64,000 nt of DNA, from assembly GCF_024580735.1 (NCBI RefSeq), contig NZ_JANIJX010000010.1, positions 51,057 to 115,056 of the forward strand, in the 5' to 3' direction. The notes under the pieces were generated by a model that was not told the origin of the DNA, made no database searches, and saw only the letters and a list, made by a program, of their open reading frames with translations. Numbering within the stretch: position 1 is the first letter of the stretch; each line of letters starts with the position of its first letter. Made by a program: the position numbers and the translations under genes. This DNA comes from Brevibacterium moorei. GTDB taxonomy: Bacteria > Actinomycetota > Actinomycetes > Actinomycetales > Brevibacteriaceae. Shown here in pieces: positions 42,942 to 53,428 of the stretch.

Positions 42942-44267
42942 GTGCAGACCGTCAGCGCCGATGTCATCGTCGTGGGCGCGGGACCGGCGGGCGCCTCGGC
43001 CGCGGCACACCTGGCTCGGGCCGGTCTGGACGTCGTCGTCCTGGAGAAGGCCCGGTTCCCGCGCGATAAGATCTGCGGCGATGCGCTGACCCCGCGGGCC
43101 GTGCACGAACTGGGCCTGCTGGGCCTGGACAAGTCGGACGAACCCGGCTGGCACCGCAACCGGGGCCTGCGGCTGATCGGCGGCGGGCACCGCCTGGAGA
43201 TCGACTGGCCCAGCGTCGCCGGCCTGCCGGATTATGGGCTGACGCGCCCGCGGATGAAGCTCGACGAGGACCTGGCCCGCCACGCGCAGGCCAGTGGTGC
43301 AACCCTGTACGAGAACACCATGGCCCTGCACCCGACCTTCGGCGCCGATGGCTGGGTCAACGGGATCCAGGCCACGGCGACCAATGACAAGGGTCGCAAG
43401 ATCGGCCCCGAGACCCACTTCCGCGCGCCCGTTGTGTTGGCCGCGGACGGGGTGTCGGCGCGCACCGCCGTGCAGATGGGCAATGAGAAGCGCGAGGACC
43501 GGCCGATGGGCGTGGCCGTGCGCACCTACTACCGCACGCCGCGGTCGCAGGACGAGTTCATCGAGAGCTGGCTGGAACTGCGCCCGAAGGCCGAACCCGG
43601 CACTGCCCAGGCCGGCCGCGGCGACGGGCTGGGCGATCCGATGCCCGGCTACGGCTGGCTGTTCCCGATGGGCGACGGCACGGCGAACGTGGGGCTGGGC
43701 ATCCTCGACACCTCGCCGATGTTCGGCAAAGTCGACTACCGCAAGGTGCTGCGCGACTGGATCGAGGCGATGGGCGCCGAATGGCAGATCGACGAGACCT
43801 GTACCACCGGGCCCGTGAAGTCCGCCGCCCTGCCTATGGCCTTCAACCGCACCCCGCACTTCGACCGCGGCGTGCTGCTGCTGGGCGATGCGGCCGGGAT
43901 GGTCAACCCGTTCAACGGGGAGGGCATCGACTATGCGATGGAATCCGGCCGCCTGGCCGCCGAGGTCGTGGCCACCTACCAGCACTATCCCACCGCCGCA
44001 CGCCGGCGGGCACTGCACGGGTATGCGGAGTCGGTGCGCGGCGAATTGGGCTCCTATTTCACCCTGGGCCGGATTTTTGCTGAGATAATCGGTAAGCCGG
44101 AGCTGATGAATGTGGGGATCAAGTACGGTATGGGGAGCAGGGTCTTGATGAGATTCGTCGTCAAGCTGCTGGCGAACCTGTACAGTTCGCGGGCCAGTGA
44201 ACGCGACCTCTACGACCATGTGATCTATGCGCTGAACCAGCTGGTGCCGGCGACGACGAACGACTGA
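42942..44267 (+). CDS. menJ: Geranylgeranyl reductase-family flavoprotein, probably menaquinone reductase
   Basis: A 441-residue FAD enzyme. An N-terminal Rossmann VGAGPAGASAA motif, RFPRDKICGDALTPRAV after the first helix, and LLLGDAAGMVNPFNGEGIDYAMESGRL place it in the geranylgeranyl reductase family. In mycobacteria MenJ saturates one isoprene unit of menaquinone. Position between menG and a polyprenyl synthase gene makes that role likely here, giving a partly hydrogenated menaquinone, but chlorophyll-type or archaeal lipid substrates are handled by relatives. GTG 42942 starts one base after the menG stop. Confidence 0.87.
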   Translation: MQTVSADVIVVGAGPAGASAAAHLARAGLDVVVLEKARFPRDKICGDALTPRAVHELGLLGLDKSDEPGWHRNRGLRLIGGGHRLEIDWPSVAGLPDYGLTRPRMKLDEDLARHAQASGATLYENTMALHPTFGADGWVNGIQATATNDKGRKIGPETHFRAPVVLAADGVSARTAVQMGNEKREDRPMGVAVRTYYRTPRSQDEFIESWLELRPKAEPGTAQAGRGDGLGDPMPGYGWLFPMGDGTANVGLGILDTSPMFGKVDYRKVLRDWIEAMGAEWQIDETCTTGPVKSAALPMAFNRTPHFDRGVLLLGDAAGMVNPFNGEGIDYAMESGRLAAEVVATYQHYPTAARRRALHGYAESVRGELGSYFTLGRIFAEIIGKPELMNVGIKYGMGSRVLMRFVVKLLANLYSSRASERDLYDHVIYALNQLVPATTND

Positions 44268-44269
44268 CG

Positions 44270-45388
44270 ATGGGTACAACGGAACAGACTATGACCGAAT
44301 CGGGCAACACCGGCACGCAGTCCCCTGCTACGGCGGCACAGGCTGGGACGACTCCTCCGGAGGCCGCGCCTGCTTCCCCCGCGCCTGCGACCACGACCCA
44401 GGCGATCAGCATGGGGATGGGCGCAGTCGCGCTGGAACTGGCCGATTATCTGGAGCAGGTCGAGGACGTGCTCGGCGCTGCCGCCCGGCAGACCGATCCG
44501 CTGGTCGATGCGGCAGCCCACCACCTGATGAACGCCGGGGGCAAGCGGGCCCGGCCCATGCTGGTGTTGATGGCCGCGGGCCTGGGCGACCGGGATCGGC
44601 CCCAGGTCATCACCGCGGCGGCCGCGGTGGAACTGACCCATCTGGCCACGCTGTACCACGACGATGTGATGGACGAGGCCCCCGTGCGCCGCGGTGCGAC
44701 CGCAGCTCAGCACGTGTGGGGTAATAACGTTGCGATTCTGACGGGCGACCTGTTGTTCGCCAAGGCGTCCCTGCTGTCGGCGGACCTCGGCCCGCGCGCG
44801 GTGGTGCTGCAGGCGGAGACCTTCGAGCGCCTGGTGCTCGGCCAGCTGCACGAGACCATCGGCCCGGTCGACGGGGCCGACCCGCTGCGCCACCACCTCG
44901 GCGTGCTGGCCGACAAGACCGGTTCGCTGATCGCCGCGGCCACGGAGTTCGGCCTGCTTGCCTCGGGCGCGCCCGAGGAGTACATTGCGCCGCTGCGCTC
45001 CTTCGGCGAGCGGGTGGGTGTGGCCTTCCAGCTGGCCGATGACATCATCGACCTGGACAGCGCGCCGGACCAGTCCGGCAAGACGCCGGGGACCGATCTG
45101 CGCGAGGGCGTGCCCACCCTGCCGATGCTCTATGTGCGGGCCGCGGCGGCCGCCGGCGACGCGGACGCGGTGCGCGTCGTGGAGCTGATGGACCGGGATC
45201 TGAGCAGCGACGAGGCCCTGGAAACCGCCAGGGTCGCGCTGGTCGCCCACCCCGCGATGGAACGGGCCAGGGCCGAGGCCCGTCGCTGGGTCACAGCGGC
45301 CCTGGACGATCTGGCGCCGCTGCCGGCCGGTGGGGTCAAGGACGATCTGATCGCCTTCGCCCACCAGGTCGTCAACCGCGTCGGCTGA
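44270..45388 (+). CDS. Polyprenyl diphosphate synthase (long-chain trans type)
   Basis: A 372-residue trans-prenyltransferase that chains isopentenyl diphosphate units, probably for the menaquinone side chain. The first Asp-rich motif is in LYHDDVMDEAPVRRG and the second in LADDIIDLDSAPDQSGKTPG; AGGKRARPMLVLM precedes them. Residues before the first Asp-rich motif are small, which allows a long product, but chain length cannot be read reliably. The first about 50 residues are a Thr/Pro/Ala-rich extension. It starts two bases after the menJ-like stop; ATG 44291 is an alternative. Confidence 0.9.
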   Translation: MGTTEQTMTESGNTGTQSPATAAQAGTTPPEAAPASPAPATTTQAISMGMGAVALELADYLEQVEDVLGAAARQTDPLVDAAAHHLMNAGGKRARPMLVLMAAGLGDRDRPQVITAAAAVELTHLATLYHDDVMDEAPVRRGATAAQHVWGNNVAILTGDLLFAKASLLSADLGPRAVVLQAETFERLVLGQLHETIGPVDGADPLRHHLGVLADKTGSLIAAATEFGLLASGAPEEYIAPLRSFGERVGVAFQLADDIIDLDSAPDQSGKTPGTDLREGVPTLPMLYVRAAAAAGDADAVRVVELMDRDLSSDEALETARVALVAHPAMERARAEARRWVTAALDDLAPLPAGGVKDDLIAFAHQVVNRVG

Positions 45389-45395
45389 TCCGGCG

Positions 45396-45425
45396 GTGGC
45401 TCCACAAGTGCACCTGTGGAGCCAC
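45396..45425. terminator. Palindrome between convergent polyprenyl synthase and rarD genes
   Basis: A 30-bp near-perfect palindrome whose outer GTGGCTCCACA/TGTGGAGCCAC matches the outer arms of the repeat at 13671-13744. Confidence 0.7.
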
Positions 45426-45441
45426 TCGGCAAGGTGCGGGC

Positions 45442-46413
45442 CTACCGGCGGCGGGAGGCGCGGAGCATGTCGACGGTGATGATGACGATCGCCACCCAGA
45501 CGATGAAGAAGCCCGCCCAGCGCGCGGGATCCATGTGCTCGTGGAACACGGTCAGCGCGAAGATGAACTGCATGGTCGGGGCGATGTACTGCATCATCCC
45601 CACCCAGCTCAGCGGCACCCGGCTGGCCGCACCGGAGAACATGATGAGCGGGACCGCGGTGATGGGCCCCAGGAACACCATCGCCACGACCTGCCAGGGC
45701 CCGCCGGCGGTGAAGTGCGATCCGCCGGTGGCCAGGAGGAAGCCGATATAGGCCAGGGCGAACGGGGTGAGGACCATGGTCTCGATCGTGAACCCGGGCA
45801 GTGCCCCGACCTTGCCGCCCACCCGGTTCTTGATCAGGCCGTAGAGCCCGAAGGACACCGCAAGGCCCAGGCTCCACCAGGGCACGCGGCCATAGGCCAC
45901 CGTGATGACGACGACCGCCACCACGCCGACGGCCACGGCGACCCATTGCGCCGGGCGAAGGCGCTCGCGCAGGAACACCACGCCCAACAGGATCGACAGC
46001 AGCGGGTTGATGAAATAGCCCAGTGAGCTCTCCAGGACGTGGCCGGTGAGCACGGCGTAGATCATGATGGTCCAGTTCGCGCAGGCGAACAGCGAGGCCA
46101 GGGTCAGGGTGGAGAACAGCCTGCCGTTGCGGCAGATGGCCCAGACCTCGCGGAAGGTGCGGGTCAGCGCCAGCAGGATGACGCACAGGACGATCGACCA
46201 GACGACCCGGTGGGCCAGCACCTCCAGGCCACTGGCGGGTTTGGCCGCGTTGAACGCGAAGGGCATGAAGCCCCAGAGGAAGTACGCGCCACAGCCCAGG
46301 AACAGGCCAAGGCGCCGGTTGTCGCGGACATCGGCGGGGACCTCGGCGGGTGAAGGCGCGGGGGCACCGGCGGTTGCGGCGGGGACTGGATCATTGGAAG
46401 CGGGAGTCGACAC
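45442..46413 (-). CDS. rarD: RarD-type EamA/DMT-superfamily transporter
   Basis: A 323-residue inner-membrane protein with ten hydrophobic segments and the RarD signature GCGAYFLWGFMPFAF near the start and HRVVWS after the first loop. Members belong to the drug/metabolite transporter superfamily; RarD itself was named from chloramphenicol sensitivity, and the true substrate is unknown. A polar Ala/Pro-rich N-terminus of about 30 residues precedes helix 1. GTG 46413 has TAGAAT six bases upstream. Confidence 0.88.
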   Translation of the reverse strand: MSTPASNDPVPAATAGAPAPSPAEVPADVRDNRRLGLFLGCGAYFLWGFMPFAFNAAKPASGLEVLAHRVVWSIVLCVILLALTRTFREVWAICRNGRLFSTLTLASLFACANWTIMIYAVLTGHVLESSLGYFINPLLSILLGVVFLRERLRPAQWVAVAVGVVAVVVITVAYGRVPWWSLGLAVSFGLYGLIKNRVGGKVGALPGFTIETMVLTPFALAYIGFLLATGGSHFTAGGPWQVVAMVFLGPITAVPLIMFSGAASRVPLSWVGMMQYIAPTMQFIFALTVFHEHMDPARWAGFFIVWVAIVIITVDMLRASRRR

Positions 46414-46425
46414 AGGGGGATTCTA
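46411..46425 (-). promoter_or_regulatory. Leaderless-type -10 for rarD
   Basis: Minus-strand TAGAAT (46425-46420), six bases, then GTG 46413. The divergent fprA promoter, TAGAAT at 46549-46554, leaves a leader of about 50 bases instead. Confidence 0.5.
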
Positions 46426-46607
46426 GCCACCGTCCGCTGGGCGGGACGGAACTGCCCACCCACTGGGCCCGGACCTCGGCCGCCGGACTACCGCCGCCGG
46501 ACCGCAGCCGCGGGACAAAGTCACATGGCCTACTAAGGGGAACCCAACTAGAATGGTGGGGGCTGCCGGCGTGAACACCGGTGCCACACGACGACGAAAG
46601 AGGTTTT

Positions 46608-48038
46608 ATGGATCGCCCGCTGCGCGTGGCCATCGTGGGTGCCGGCCCCGCCGGGATCTACGCCGCCGACATCCTGACGAAGGCGGAACGCGACTTCGAT
46701 CTGAGCATCGACCTGTTCGAACGCCTGCCTGCCCCCTTCGGCCTGGTCCGCTACGGCGTCGCCCCCGACCATCCCAGGATCAAGGGCATCATCAATGCGC
46801 TGATCAAGGTGATGGACCGCGGCGACATCCGGCTGTTCTCGAATGTGGACTACGGCACGGACATCACGCTGGAGGACTTCCGCCACCTCTACGACGCCGT
46901 CATCTTCTCCACCGGCTCGATCGAGGACGCGCCCCTGGACATCCCCGGCATCGACCTGCCGCGCTCCTACGGCGCCGCCCGCTTCGTCAACTGGTACGAC
47001 TCGCACCCGGACTACCCGCAGACCTGGCCGCTGGACGCCAAGCGCGTCGCGGTGATCGGCAACGGCAACGTCGCCCTCGACGTCGCCCGGATCCTGTCCA
47101 AGCAGGCAGACGACCTGCTGAGCACGGAGATCCCCGCGCACGTCTACGAGGGACTGAAGGACTCGGCCGTGACCGATGTGCACGTGTTCGGCCGCCGTGG
47201 CCCGGCGCAGGTGAAGTTCACGCCGCTGGAGCTGCGCGAACTGGGCCATGTCAAGGACGTCGACATCGTCGTCTACCCCGAGGACTTCGAATTCGACGAG
47301 GGTTCGATGCAGGCCATCGGCTCGAACAATCAGACCAAGCAGGTCACGAAGACGCTCACGGACTTCACTCTGCGCGAGGAAACCGGCGCCAAGCGCCGCC
47401 TGCACCTGCACTTCCTCCAGGCACCGGTGGCCGTGCTGGGCGATGAGACCACCGGGGTGACCGGCCTACGGGTGGAGCGCCAGCAGCTCGACGGCACCGG
47501 CGGCGTCAATGGCACGGGGGAGTTCATCGACTACGACATGGACGCGGTCTACCGTGCGGTCGGCTACTTCGGCACCGCTGTGGACCAGCTGCCCTTCGAC
47601 CGGCACAAGGGCGTGGTGACGAACGTCGAGGGCCGCGTGGTCCAGGGCGATTCCCAGGCAGAGGCCGCGCAGGCCCCGGTGGAACCCGGACTGTACGCGA
47701 CGGGTTGGATCAAGCGCGGGCCGGTCGGCCTGATCGGGCACACCAAGGGCGATGCCCTGGAGACCGTCACGCACCTGATCGAGGACTACCACGCCGGTTC
47801 CCTGCCCGCGCCCACGCATCCGGGCGAGGACGAGATCGTCAAGCTGCTCGAGGCCAAGGGCGTGGACTTCACGAACTGGGAGGGCTACCACCTGCTGGAC
47901 GCCGCGGAGCGCGCCGCAGGCGAGCCCGAGGGCCGTGAGCGCATCAAGCTCGCCACCCGCGAGGCCATGATGGACGCCGCCCGTGCCGCCGTCCACGCGG
48001 GCTCCGGTTCCGAGGTCCCGCAGGGTGCCGCTGACTGA
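46608..48038 (+). CDS. fprA: Ferredoxin/adrenodoxin-type NADP+ reductase
   Basis: A 476-residue two-dinucleotide-binding flavoprotein like mycobacterial FprA and mitochondrial adrenodoxin reductase. The FAD site is VAIVGAGPAGIYAADIL at residues 7-23, the NADP site is VAVIGNGNVALDVARIL, and the conserved C-terminal FAD contact is GWIKRGPVGLIGHTKGDA. It passes electrons between NADPH and ferredoxins or P450 systems. ATG 46608 follows AAAGAGG; an earlier in-frame GTG at 46581 is less likely. Divergent from rarD, single gene. Confidence 0.93.
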   Translation: MDRPLRVAIVGAGPAGIYAADILTKAERDFDLSIDLFERLPAPFGLVRYGVAPDHPRIKGIINALIKVMDRGDIRLFSNVDYGTDITLEDFRHLYDAVIFSTGSIEDAPLDIPGIDLPRSYGAARFVNWYDSHPDYPQTWPLDAKRVAVIGNGNVALDVARILSKQADDLLSTEIPAHVYEGLKDSAVTDVHVFGRRGPAQVKFTPLELRELGHVKDVDIVVYPEDFEFDEGSMQAIGSNNQTKQVTKTLTDFTLREETGAKRRLHLHFLQAPVAVLGDETTGVTGLRVERQQLDGTGGVNGTGEFIDYDMDAVYRAVGYFGTAVDQLPFDRHKGVVTNVEGRVVQGDSQAEAAQAPVEPGLYATGWIKRGPVGLIGHTKGDALETVTHLIEDYHAGSLPAPTHPGEDEIVKLLEAKGVDFTNWEGYHLLDAAERAAGEPEGRERIKLATREAMMDAARAAVHAGSGSEVPQGAAD

Positions 48039-48052
48039 TTGAAACCGCCGGT

Positions 48053-48074
48053 TTGTCCCCCGATCGGGGGACAA
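48053..48074 (+). terminator. Hairpin after fprA
   Basis: Perfect 9-bp stem TTGTCCCCC/GGGGGACAA around GATC, 14 bases after the stop. Confidence 0.75.
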
Positions 48075-48159
48075 GCACTTCCGGTTCTCTTCGTAGGGTG
48101 AAGGAATCGCGTGTACGAGGTACGCGATGGCTGGACCAAATTTCTACTGAGGAGGACTT

Positions 48160-48840
48160 ATGGAGTTCTTTGGAAGGCGCCTCGCTATTTCAGTGGGGCT
48201 TGCCGCTGCGCTGGCTATGGGTGGGTTGATTCCTGCCCAGGCAATAGGGGTGGAAGAACAATCAACTGGATCAGTGACCAGATCGACGACGACAGTTGTC
48301 AATGAGCAATGTGCTGACCAAGTACGGGAGATCAACGAAGAGCTAGGTGATCCAGTTGCCGATGGCATCGAAGTGTGTGATGCCAAGATCGAGACTACTT
48401 CGACGACAGGTGTTGTGACGGACGCCGAGATTGACGCTGCGGCTGCTGTTGGCGAGCTGACCATCCCAGAAGCAACAGCGCTAAAAGCGAAGAAGAAAAA
48501 GAAGCCGATTTACAAACGCAGTTGGGACAATGGGTATCTAAGCGGTGTGGTTTACGAGCGACACACAGGTACAACCTACTATGATGGTTCCAAGGCTTGG
48601 ATTAAGAAGTACAGGGGGAAGACAGGTAAACACACTTGTCATGCCCAGGGGTCTTGGGCTGTTGGCTGGGTGGTCACGCCGCTTTCGTGCGGAAAGCCAA
48701 AGGCTGGCAAGACGGCGGACGCAGTGCACAAGTTCGATACAGCGCTGGTCTTCAAAGGGTCGCCTATCAGGCTGACTGTTGGATTGCACCTGCGCGTGTC
48801 GAATAAGGGTGAGCCAAAGGCTTGGCAGGTTGGCGGATGA
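48160..48840 (+). CDS. Secreted protein of unknown function with a basic C-terminal domain
   Basis: A 226-residue protein not recognised as a known family. It has a clear signal peptide (FGRR, hydrophobic LAISVGLAAALAMGGLIP, cleavage likely after AQA at residue 28). A Thr/Ser/Glu/Asp-rich acidic part with two Cys follows, then a KKKKK stretch at about 110-114, then a basic Trp/Tyr/Gly-rich C-terminal domain of about 110 residues with two Cys (CHAQGS and SCGKP). The layout resembles a precursor whose basic domain is released or stays on the cell surface. Codons are much less GC-rich than in neighbours. AGGAGG eight bases before ATG 48160. A small membrane protein gene follows. Confidence 0.72.
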   Translation: MEFFGRRLAISVGLAAALAMGGLIPAQAIGVEEQSTGSVTRSTTTVVNEQCADQVREINEELGDPVADGIEVCDAKIETTSTTGVVTDAEIDAAAAVGELTIPEATALKAKKKKKPIYKRSWDNGYLSGVVYERHTGTTYYDGSKAWIKKYRGKTGKHTCHAQGSWAVGWVVTPLSCGKPKAGKTADAVHKFDTALVFKGSPIRLTVGLHLRVSNKGEPKAWQVGG

Positions 48841-48880
48841 GTTCGAGGACCCGTTGCGTTGTCGCACGAGATGAGGCGAA

Positions 48881-49204
48881 ATGGATACACGAGCTACAGA
48901 AGATGCGAGTCGTTTCTTCCAAAGGACGGACTGGTGGCTGGTTGGAATCGTGGCGGCTCAACTCGTCACTTGTCCGCTGTTGTTCGTAGGGCCGATTTTC
49001 TGTACAGTCCTGGCATACATGTCGCCTTTGCGCTACTCCCGTGCCCGGCTGGTGATCGCGACTGTGACAGGTGTCGTCATACTCTGCATATCGACAGTAC
49101 CATTCGTCCTCATGTGGTTGGGCATCAACCGTGACTTGGCATCGTGGAGCGACCCAGAGAAAGCCTCAGGCGAGGCTCTTCTCTCGGAGGTTCCCGACCT
49201 GTGA
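48881..49204 (+). CDS. Small membrane protein next to the secreted protein
   Basis: A 107-residue protein with two strong hydrophobic segments (WWLVGIVAAQLVTCPLLFVG and LVIATVTGVVILCISTVPFV) and possibly a third between them. Short charged ends. No family recognised. It lies 40 bases after the secreted-protein gene in the same AT-richer patch and is followed by two strong hairpins, so the pair likely forms one unit. A GATGAGG stands in front of the ATG. An immunity or export-partner role is possible but only inferred from the layout. Confidence 0.6.
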   Translation: MDTRATEDASRFFQRTDWWLVGIVAAQLVTCPLLFVGPIFCTVLAYMSPLRYSRARLVIATVTGVVILCISTVPFVLMWLGINRDLASWSDPEKASGEALLSEVPDL

Positions 49205-49219
49205 TCGTAGCCAGAAGAT

Positions 49220-49324
49220 GACCGAGGCCGCGCCCGGGTGCCGCGATCGCGGCGCCCGGGTGCGGCCTCGGTGTGCGAAGGCGTGAGAAAGGGCCCCACG
49301 GCATCGTCCGATGCGGTGGGCCCT
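49220..49324. terminator. Two stacked hairpins between convergent genes
   Basis: The first, 49220-49271, is a 52-base palindrome that pairs along its whole length if G-T pairs are allowed. The second, 49288-49324, has AAGGGCCC/GGGCCCTT ends and TTCG after it. They separate the small membrane protein gene from yajQ. Confidence 0.85.
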
Positions 49325-49349
49325 TCGGGTTCCATCCAGGCTAGACGGT

Positions 49350-49841
49350 TCAGCGGTAGTTCGTGAATTGCAGGTCGACGTCGAGGTCCTTGCCCTTGAG
49401 CAGGGCGATGACCGACTGCAGGTCGTCGCGGCTCTTCGAGCTGACCCGGACCTCGTCGCCCTGGATCGGGGCCTTGACGCCCTTGGGGCCCTCGTCGCGG
49501 ATGATCTTCGTGATCTTCTTGGCGGTCTCCTTGTCGATGCCCTCCTTGAGGCCGGCCTCGAGCCGATATTCCTTGCCCGACGGGTAGGGTTCGCCGGCGT
49601 CCAGGGACTTCAGCGAGATCCCGCGCTTGACCAGCTTGGACTGGAAGACGTCGAGGACGGCCTTGACGCGTTCCTCGGCATTGGCCTTGATCAGGATGGA
49701 TTCGCCCGACCAGGCGATCGAGGCGTCGGTGCCGCGGAAGTCGTAGCGCGAGTTGACCTCCTTGGCGGCCTGGTTGAGTGCGTTGTCGGCCTCCTGCCGG
49801 TCGACCTTGCTGACGATGTCGAAGCTGGAATCGCTTGCCAT
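49350..49841 (-). CDS. yajQ: YajQ-family (DUF520) nucleotide-binding protein
   Basis: A 163-residue protein of the YajQ family, two ferredoxin-like folds with known cyclic di-GMP or nucleotide binding in some species. Conserved pieces are [32 protein letters not shown] and a C-terminal [19 protein letters not shown]. Length is normal. GGAGCAACC precedes ATG 49841, so it has a leader. No GGDEF or EAL gene is in the window, so a cyclic di-GMP role here is unsupported. Confidence 0.92.
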   Translation of the reverse strand: MASDSSFDIVSKVDRQEADNALNQAAKEVNSRYDFRGTDASIAWSGESILIKANAEERVKAVLDVFQSKLVKRGISLKSLDAGEPYPSGKEYRLEAGLKEGIDKETAKKITKIIRDEGPKGVKAPIQGDEVRVSSKSRDDLQSVIALLKGKDLDVDLQFTNYR

Positions 49842-50037
49842 GGTTGCTCCTTAGCTGTCGGATGCCCGCGAGCGGGCCGGATACACGGCCACCAGTCTAG
49901 TGAAGGCCAGTCTGCGACGTCCGAATATGACACTGGACACAAAGTGCTGGAAAGGGCCTCCTCTGATTTCGTATCCGAGAAATCATCCTGTACTGTTTAA
50001 CAGGTACGCCACACGGGCTGAAACCCAACAGGTGTAT

Positions 50038-50119
50038 GGCAGGTTGTCCGAGCGGCCAAAGGAATCTGACTGTAAATCAGACGGCATTGCCTTCGAAGGT
50101 TCGAATCCTTCACCTGCCA
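50038..50119 (+). tRNA. tRNA-Tyr (GTA)
   Basis: An 82-base class II tRNA with a long variable arm. Acceptor GGCAGGT pairs with ACCTGCC; the anticodon arm TCTGA-CTGTAAA-TCAGA gives anticodon GTA; the T arm contains GGTTCGAATCC. A CC follows the discriminator A, but CCA does not look fully encoded. Confidence 0.95.
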
Positions 50120-50129
50120 CCGAAGGCCG

Positions 50130-50161
50130 AAGCCCCCGGGATCATGAGATCCCGGGGGCTT
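50130..50161. terminator. Terminator after tRNA-Tyr
   Basis: Perfect 14-bp stem, 50130-50143 with 50148-50161, four-base loop. It may also serve the convergent small membrane protein gene. Confidence 0.85.
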
Positions 50162-50226
50162 CGTCGTTTCGGAGGACGTTCGCCCGTGGGGTCGCCTCTG
50201 CCGGCTTGGGGCAGCGGGTCGGAGCC

Positions 50227-52262
<2,036 letters not shown>

Positions 52263-52339
52263 TCGCCCACCGGCGCCGAGGCCCCGCGTCGCGGGTGCCC
52301 GGCGGCACCTCGTGCGGATGCTGGTAGGCCGCACGGGCC

Positions 52340-52378
52340 AGGCCCCACCGCCCGCATTCAGCGGGCGGTGGGGCCTTT
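52340..52378 (+). terminator. Intrinsic terminator after gdhA
   Basis: Perfect 16-bp stem, 52340-52355 with 52361-52376, five-base loop ATTCA, followed by TTG. Confidence 0.9.
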
Positions 52379-52404
52379 GTCATGTCCGGGCAACGTGGCT
52401 GGCA

Positions 52405-52417
52405 TAGGGTGGGGCCA
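52405..52417 (+). promoter_or_regulatory. Leaderless-type -10 for the glycerophosphodiesterase gene
   Basis: TAGGGT at 52405-52410, six bases, then ATG 52417. The stretch from the -10 to the ATG differs from that of menC at one base. Confidence 0.55.
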
Positions 52418-53211
52418 TGTTCACCGAGTATCTGAAGACACAGCAGATCCTGCAGACCCCCGGGCGCGGGGCCGCGCCGTGGGTGATCGCGCACCGCGGA
52501 TACTCCGGGGTCGCGCCGGAGAACACCCTGGCCGCGGTGGATGCGGCACGGGCCACCGGCGCGGATCTGATCGAGGTCGATGCGTGGATCTCCGGGGACG
52601 GCACCCCCGTCATCATCCACGACGGGACCCTGGGCCGGACCACCGGTTCGCAGGGCAATGTGGTGCATATGAGCGATGAGCGGATCTTCCTGGCCGATGC
52701 CGGGATCTGGATGGGGCGCGGCTTCGCCGGCCAACGCGTGCCCACGCTCGAGGGGCTGCTCGGCGATCTGTCCGTGCATGGGGGCGATCTGCTCCTGGAG
52801 CTCAAGGGCGAGTGGTCGGCGGGGGCGGTGGCCCGGATCAGTCAGGAGATCATGGACTTCGGGATGGCCGATCGGACGATCGTGCAGAGCTTTTCGGTAC
52901 CGACCCTGCAAACGGCGCGCGACATGATGCCGATGGTCCCACGCGGACTGCTGCGGATGACGCCCAAGTCGGGGGACGCACAGCTGGCGCAGGACTTGCA
53001 GGCCATCGCCGTCAATGTCTCGGTCAAGGGGTTCTCCAATCACCGCGATCTGGTCGAGGGGTTCTTGGCATCCGACTTGGCGTGCTGTGTGTTCACGGCC
53101 AATCGTGCTGAGGAATGGGCGCGCTTGCTGGACGCCGGGGTCACCGGCATCATCACCGATCACCCGGGCCGGCTGCAGGGCTTCCTGGCGGCCCGCGAAC
53201 ACCTGTCCTGA
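52417..53211 (+). CDS. Glycerophosphodiester phosphodiesterase
   Basis: A 264-residue TIM-barrel GDPD that releases glycerol-3-phosphate from deacylated phospholipids. The active-site pieces are IAHRGYSGVAPENTLAA (His and Arg), IEVDAWISGDGTPVIIHDGTL (the Glu/Asp metal ligands and second His) and LLLELKGEW. No signal peptide, so it is the cytoplasmic UgpQ-like type. No glycerol-phosphate transport genes are nearby. A perfect hairpin follows. Confidence 0.9.
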   Translation: MFTEYLKTQQILQTPGRGAAPWVIAHRGYSGVAPENTLAAVDAARATGADLIEVDAWISGDGTPVIIHDGTLGRTTGSQGNVVHMSDERIFLADAGIWMGRGFAGQRVPTLEGLLGDLSVHGGDLLLELKGEWSAGAVARISQEIMDFGMADRTIVQSFSVPTLQTARDMMPMVPRGLLRMTPKSGDAQLAQDLQAIAVNVSVKGFSNHRDLVEGFLASDLACCVFTANRAEEWARLLDAGVTGIITDHPGRLQGFLAAREHLS

Positions 53212-53219
53212 GCCTCGTT

Positions 53220-53244
53220 CCACACCCCCCGGCCAGGGGTGTGG
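53220..53244 (+). terminator. Hairpin after the glycerophosphodiesterase gene
   Basis: 9-bp stem CCACACCCC/GGGGTGTGG, seven-base loop. Confidence 0.75.
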
Positions 53245-53276
53245 TCTAAAACACTACAAATGGAGCCGTTCTGGAT

Positions 53277-53306
53277 TTGCATCGTGCTTCAACGCCCGTG
53301 TAATGT
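53277..53306 (+). promoter_or_regulatory. Promoter for the tRNA-Thr/tRNA-Met unit
   Basis: TTGCAT at 53277-53282 and TAATGT at 53301-53306, 18 bases apart, about 10 bases before tRNA-Thr. Confidence 0.5.
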
Positions 53307-53316
53307 ATCTGTTGTT

Positions 53317-53389
53317 GCCCCGATAGCTCAGTCGGCAGAGCGTCTCCATGGTAAGGAGAAGGTCAAGGGTTCGATTCCCTTTCGGGGCT
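53317..53389 (+). tRNA. tRNA-Thr (GGT)
   Basis: 73 bases. Acceptor GCCCCGA pairs with TCGGGGC; the anticodon arm TCTCC-ATGGTAA-GGAGA gives anticodon GGT; the T arm contains GGGTTCGATTCCC. CCA is not encoded. Confidence 0.95.
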
Positions 53390-53428
53390 CTCAGTGTGGA
53401 AAAAGGTGAGAACCGGTTCCATGCTAGT

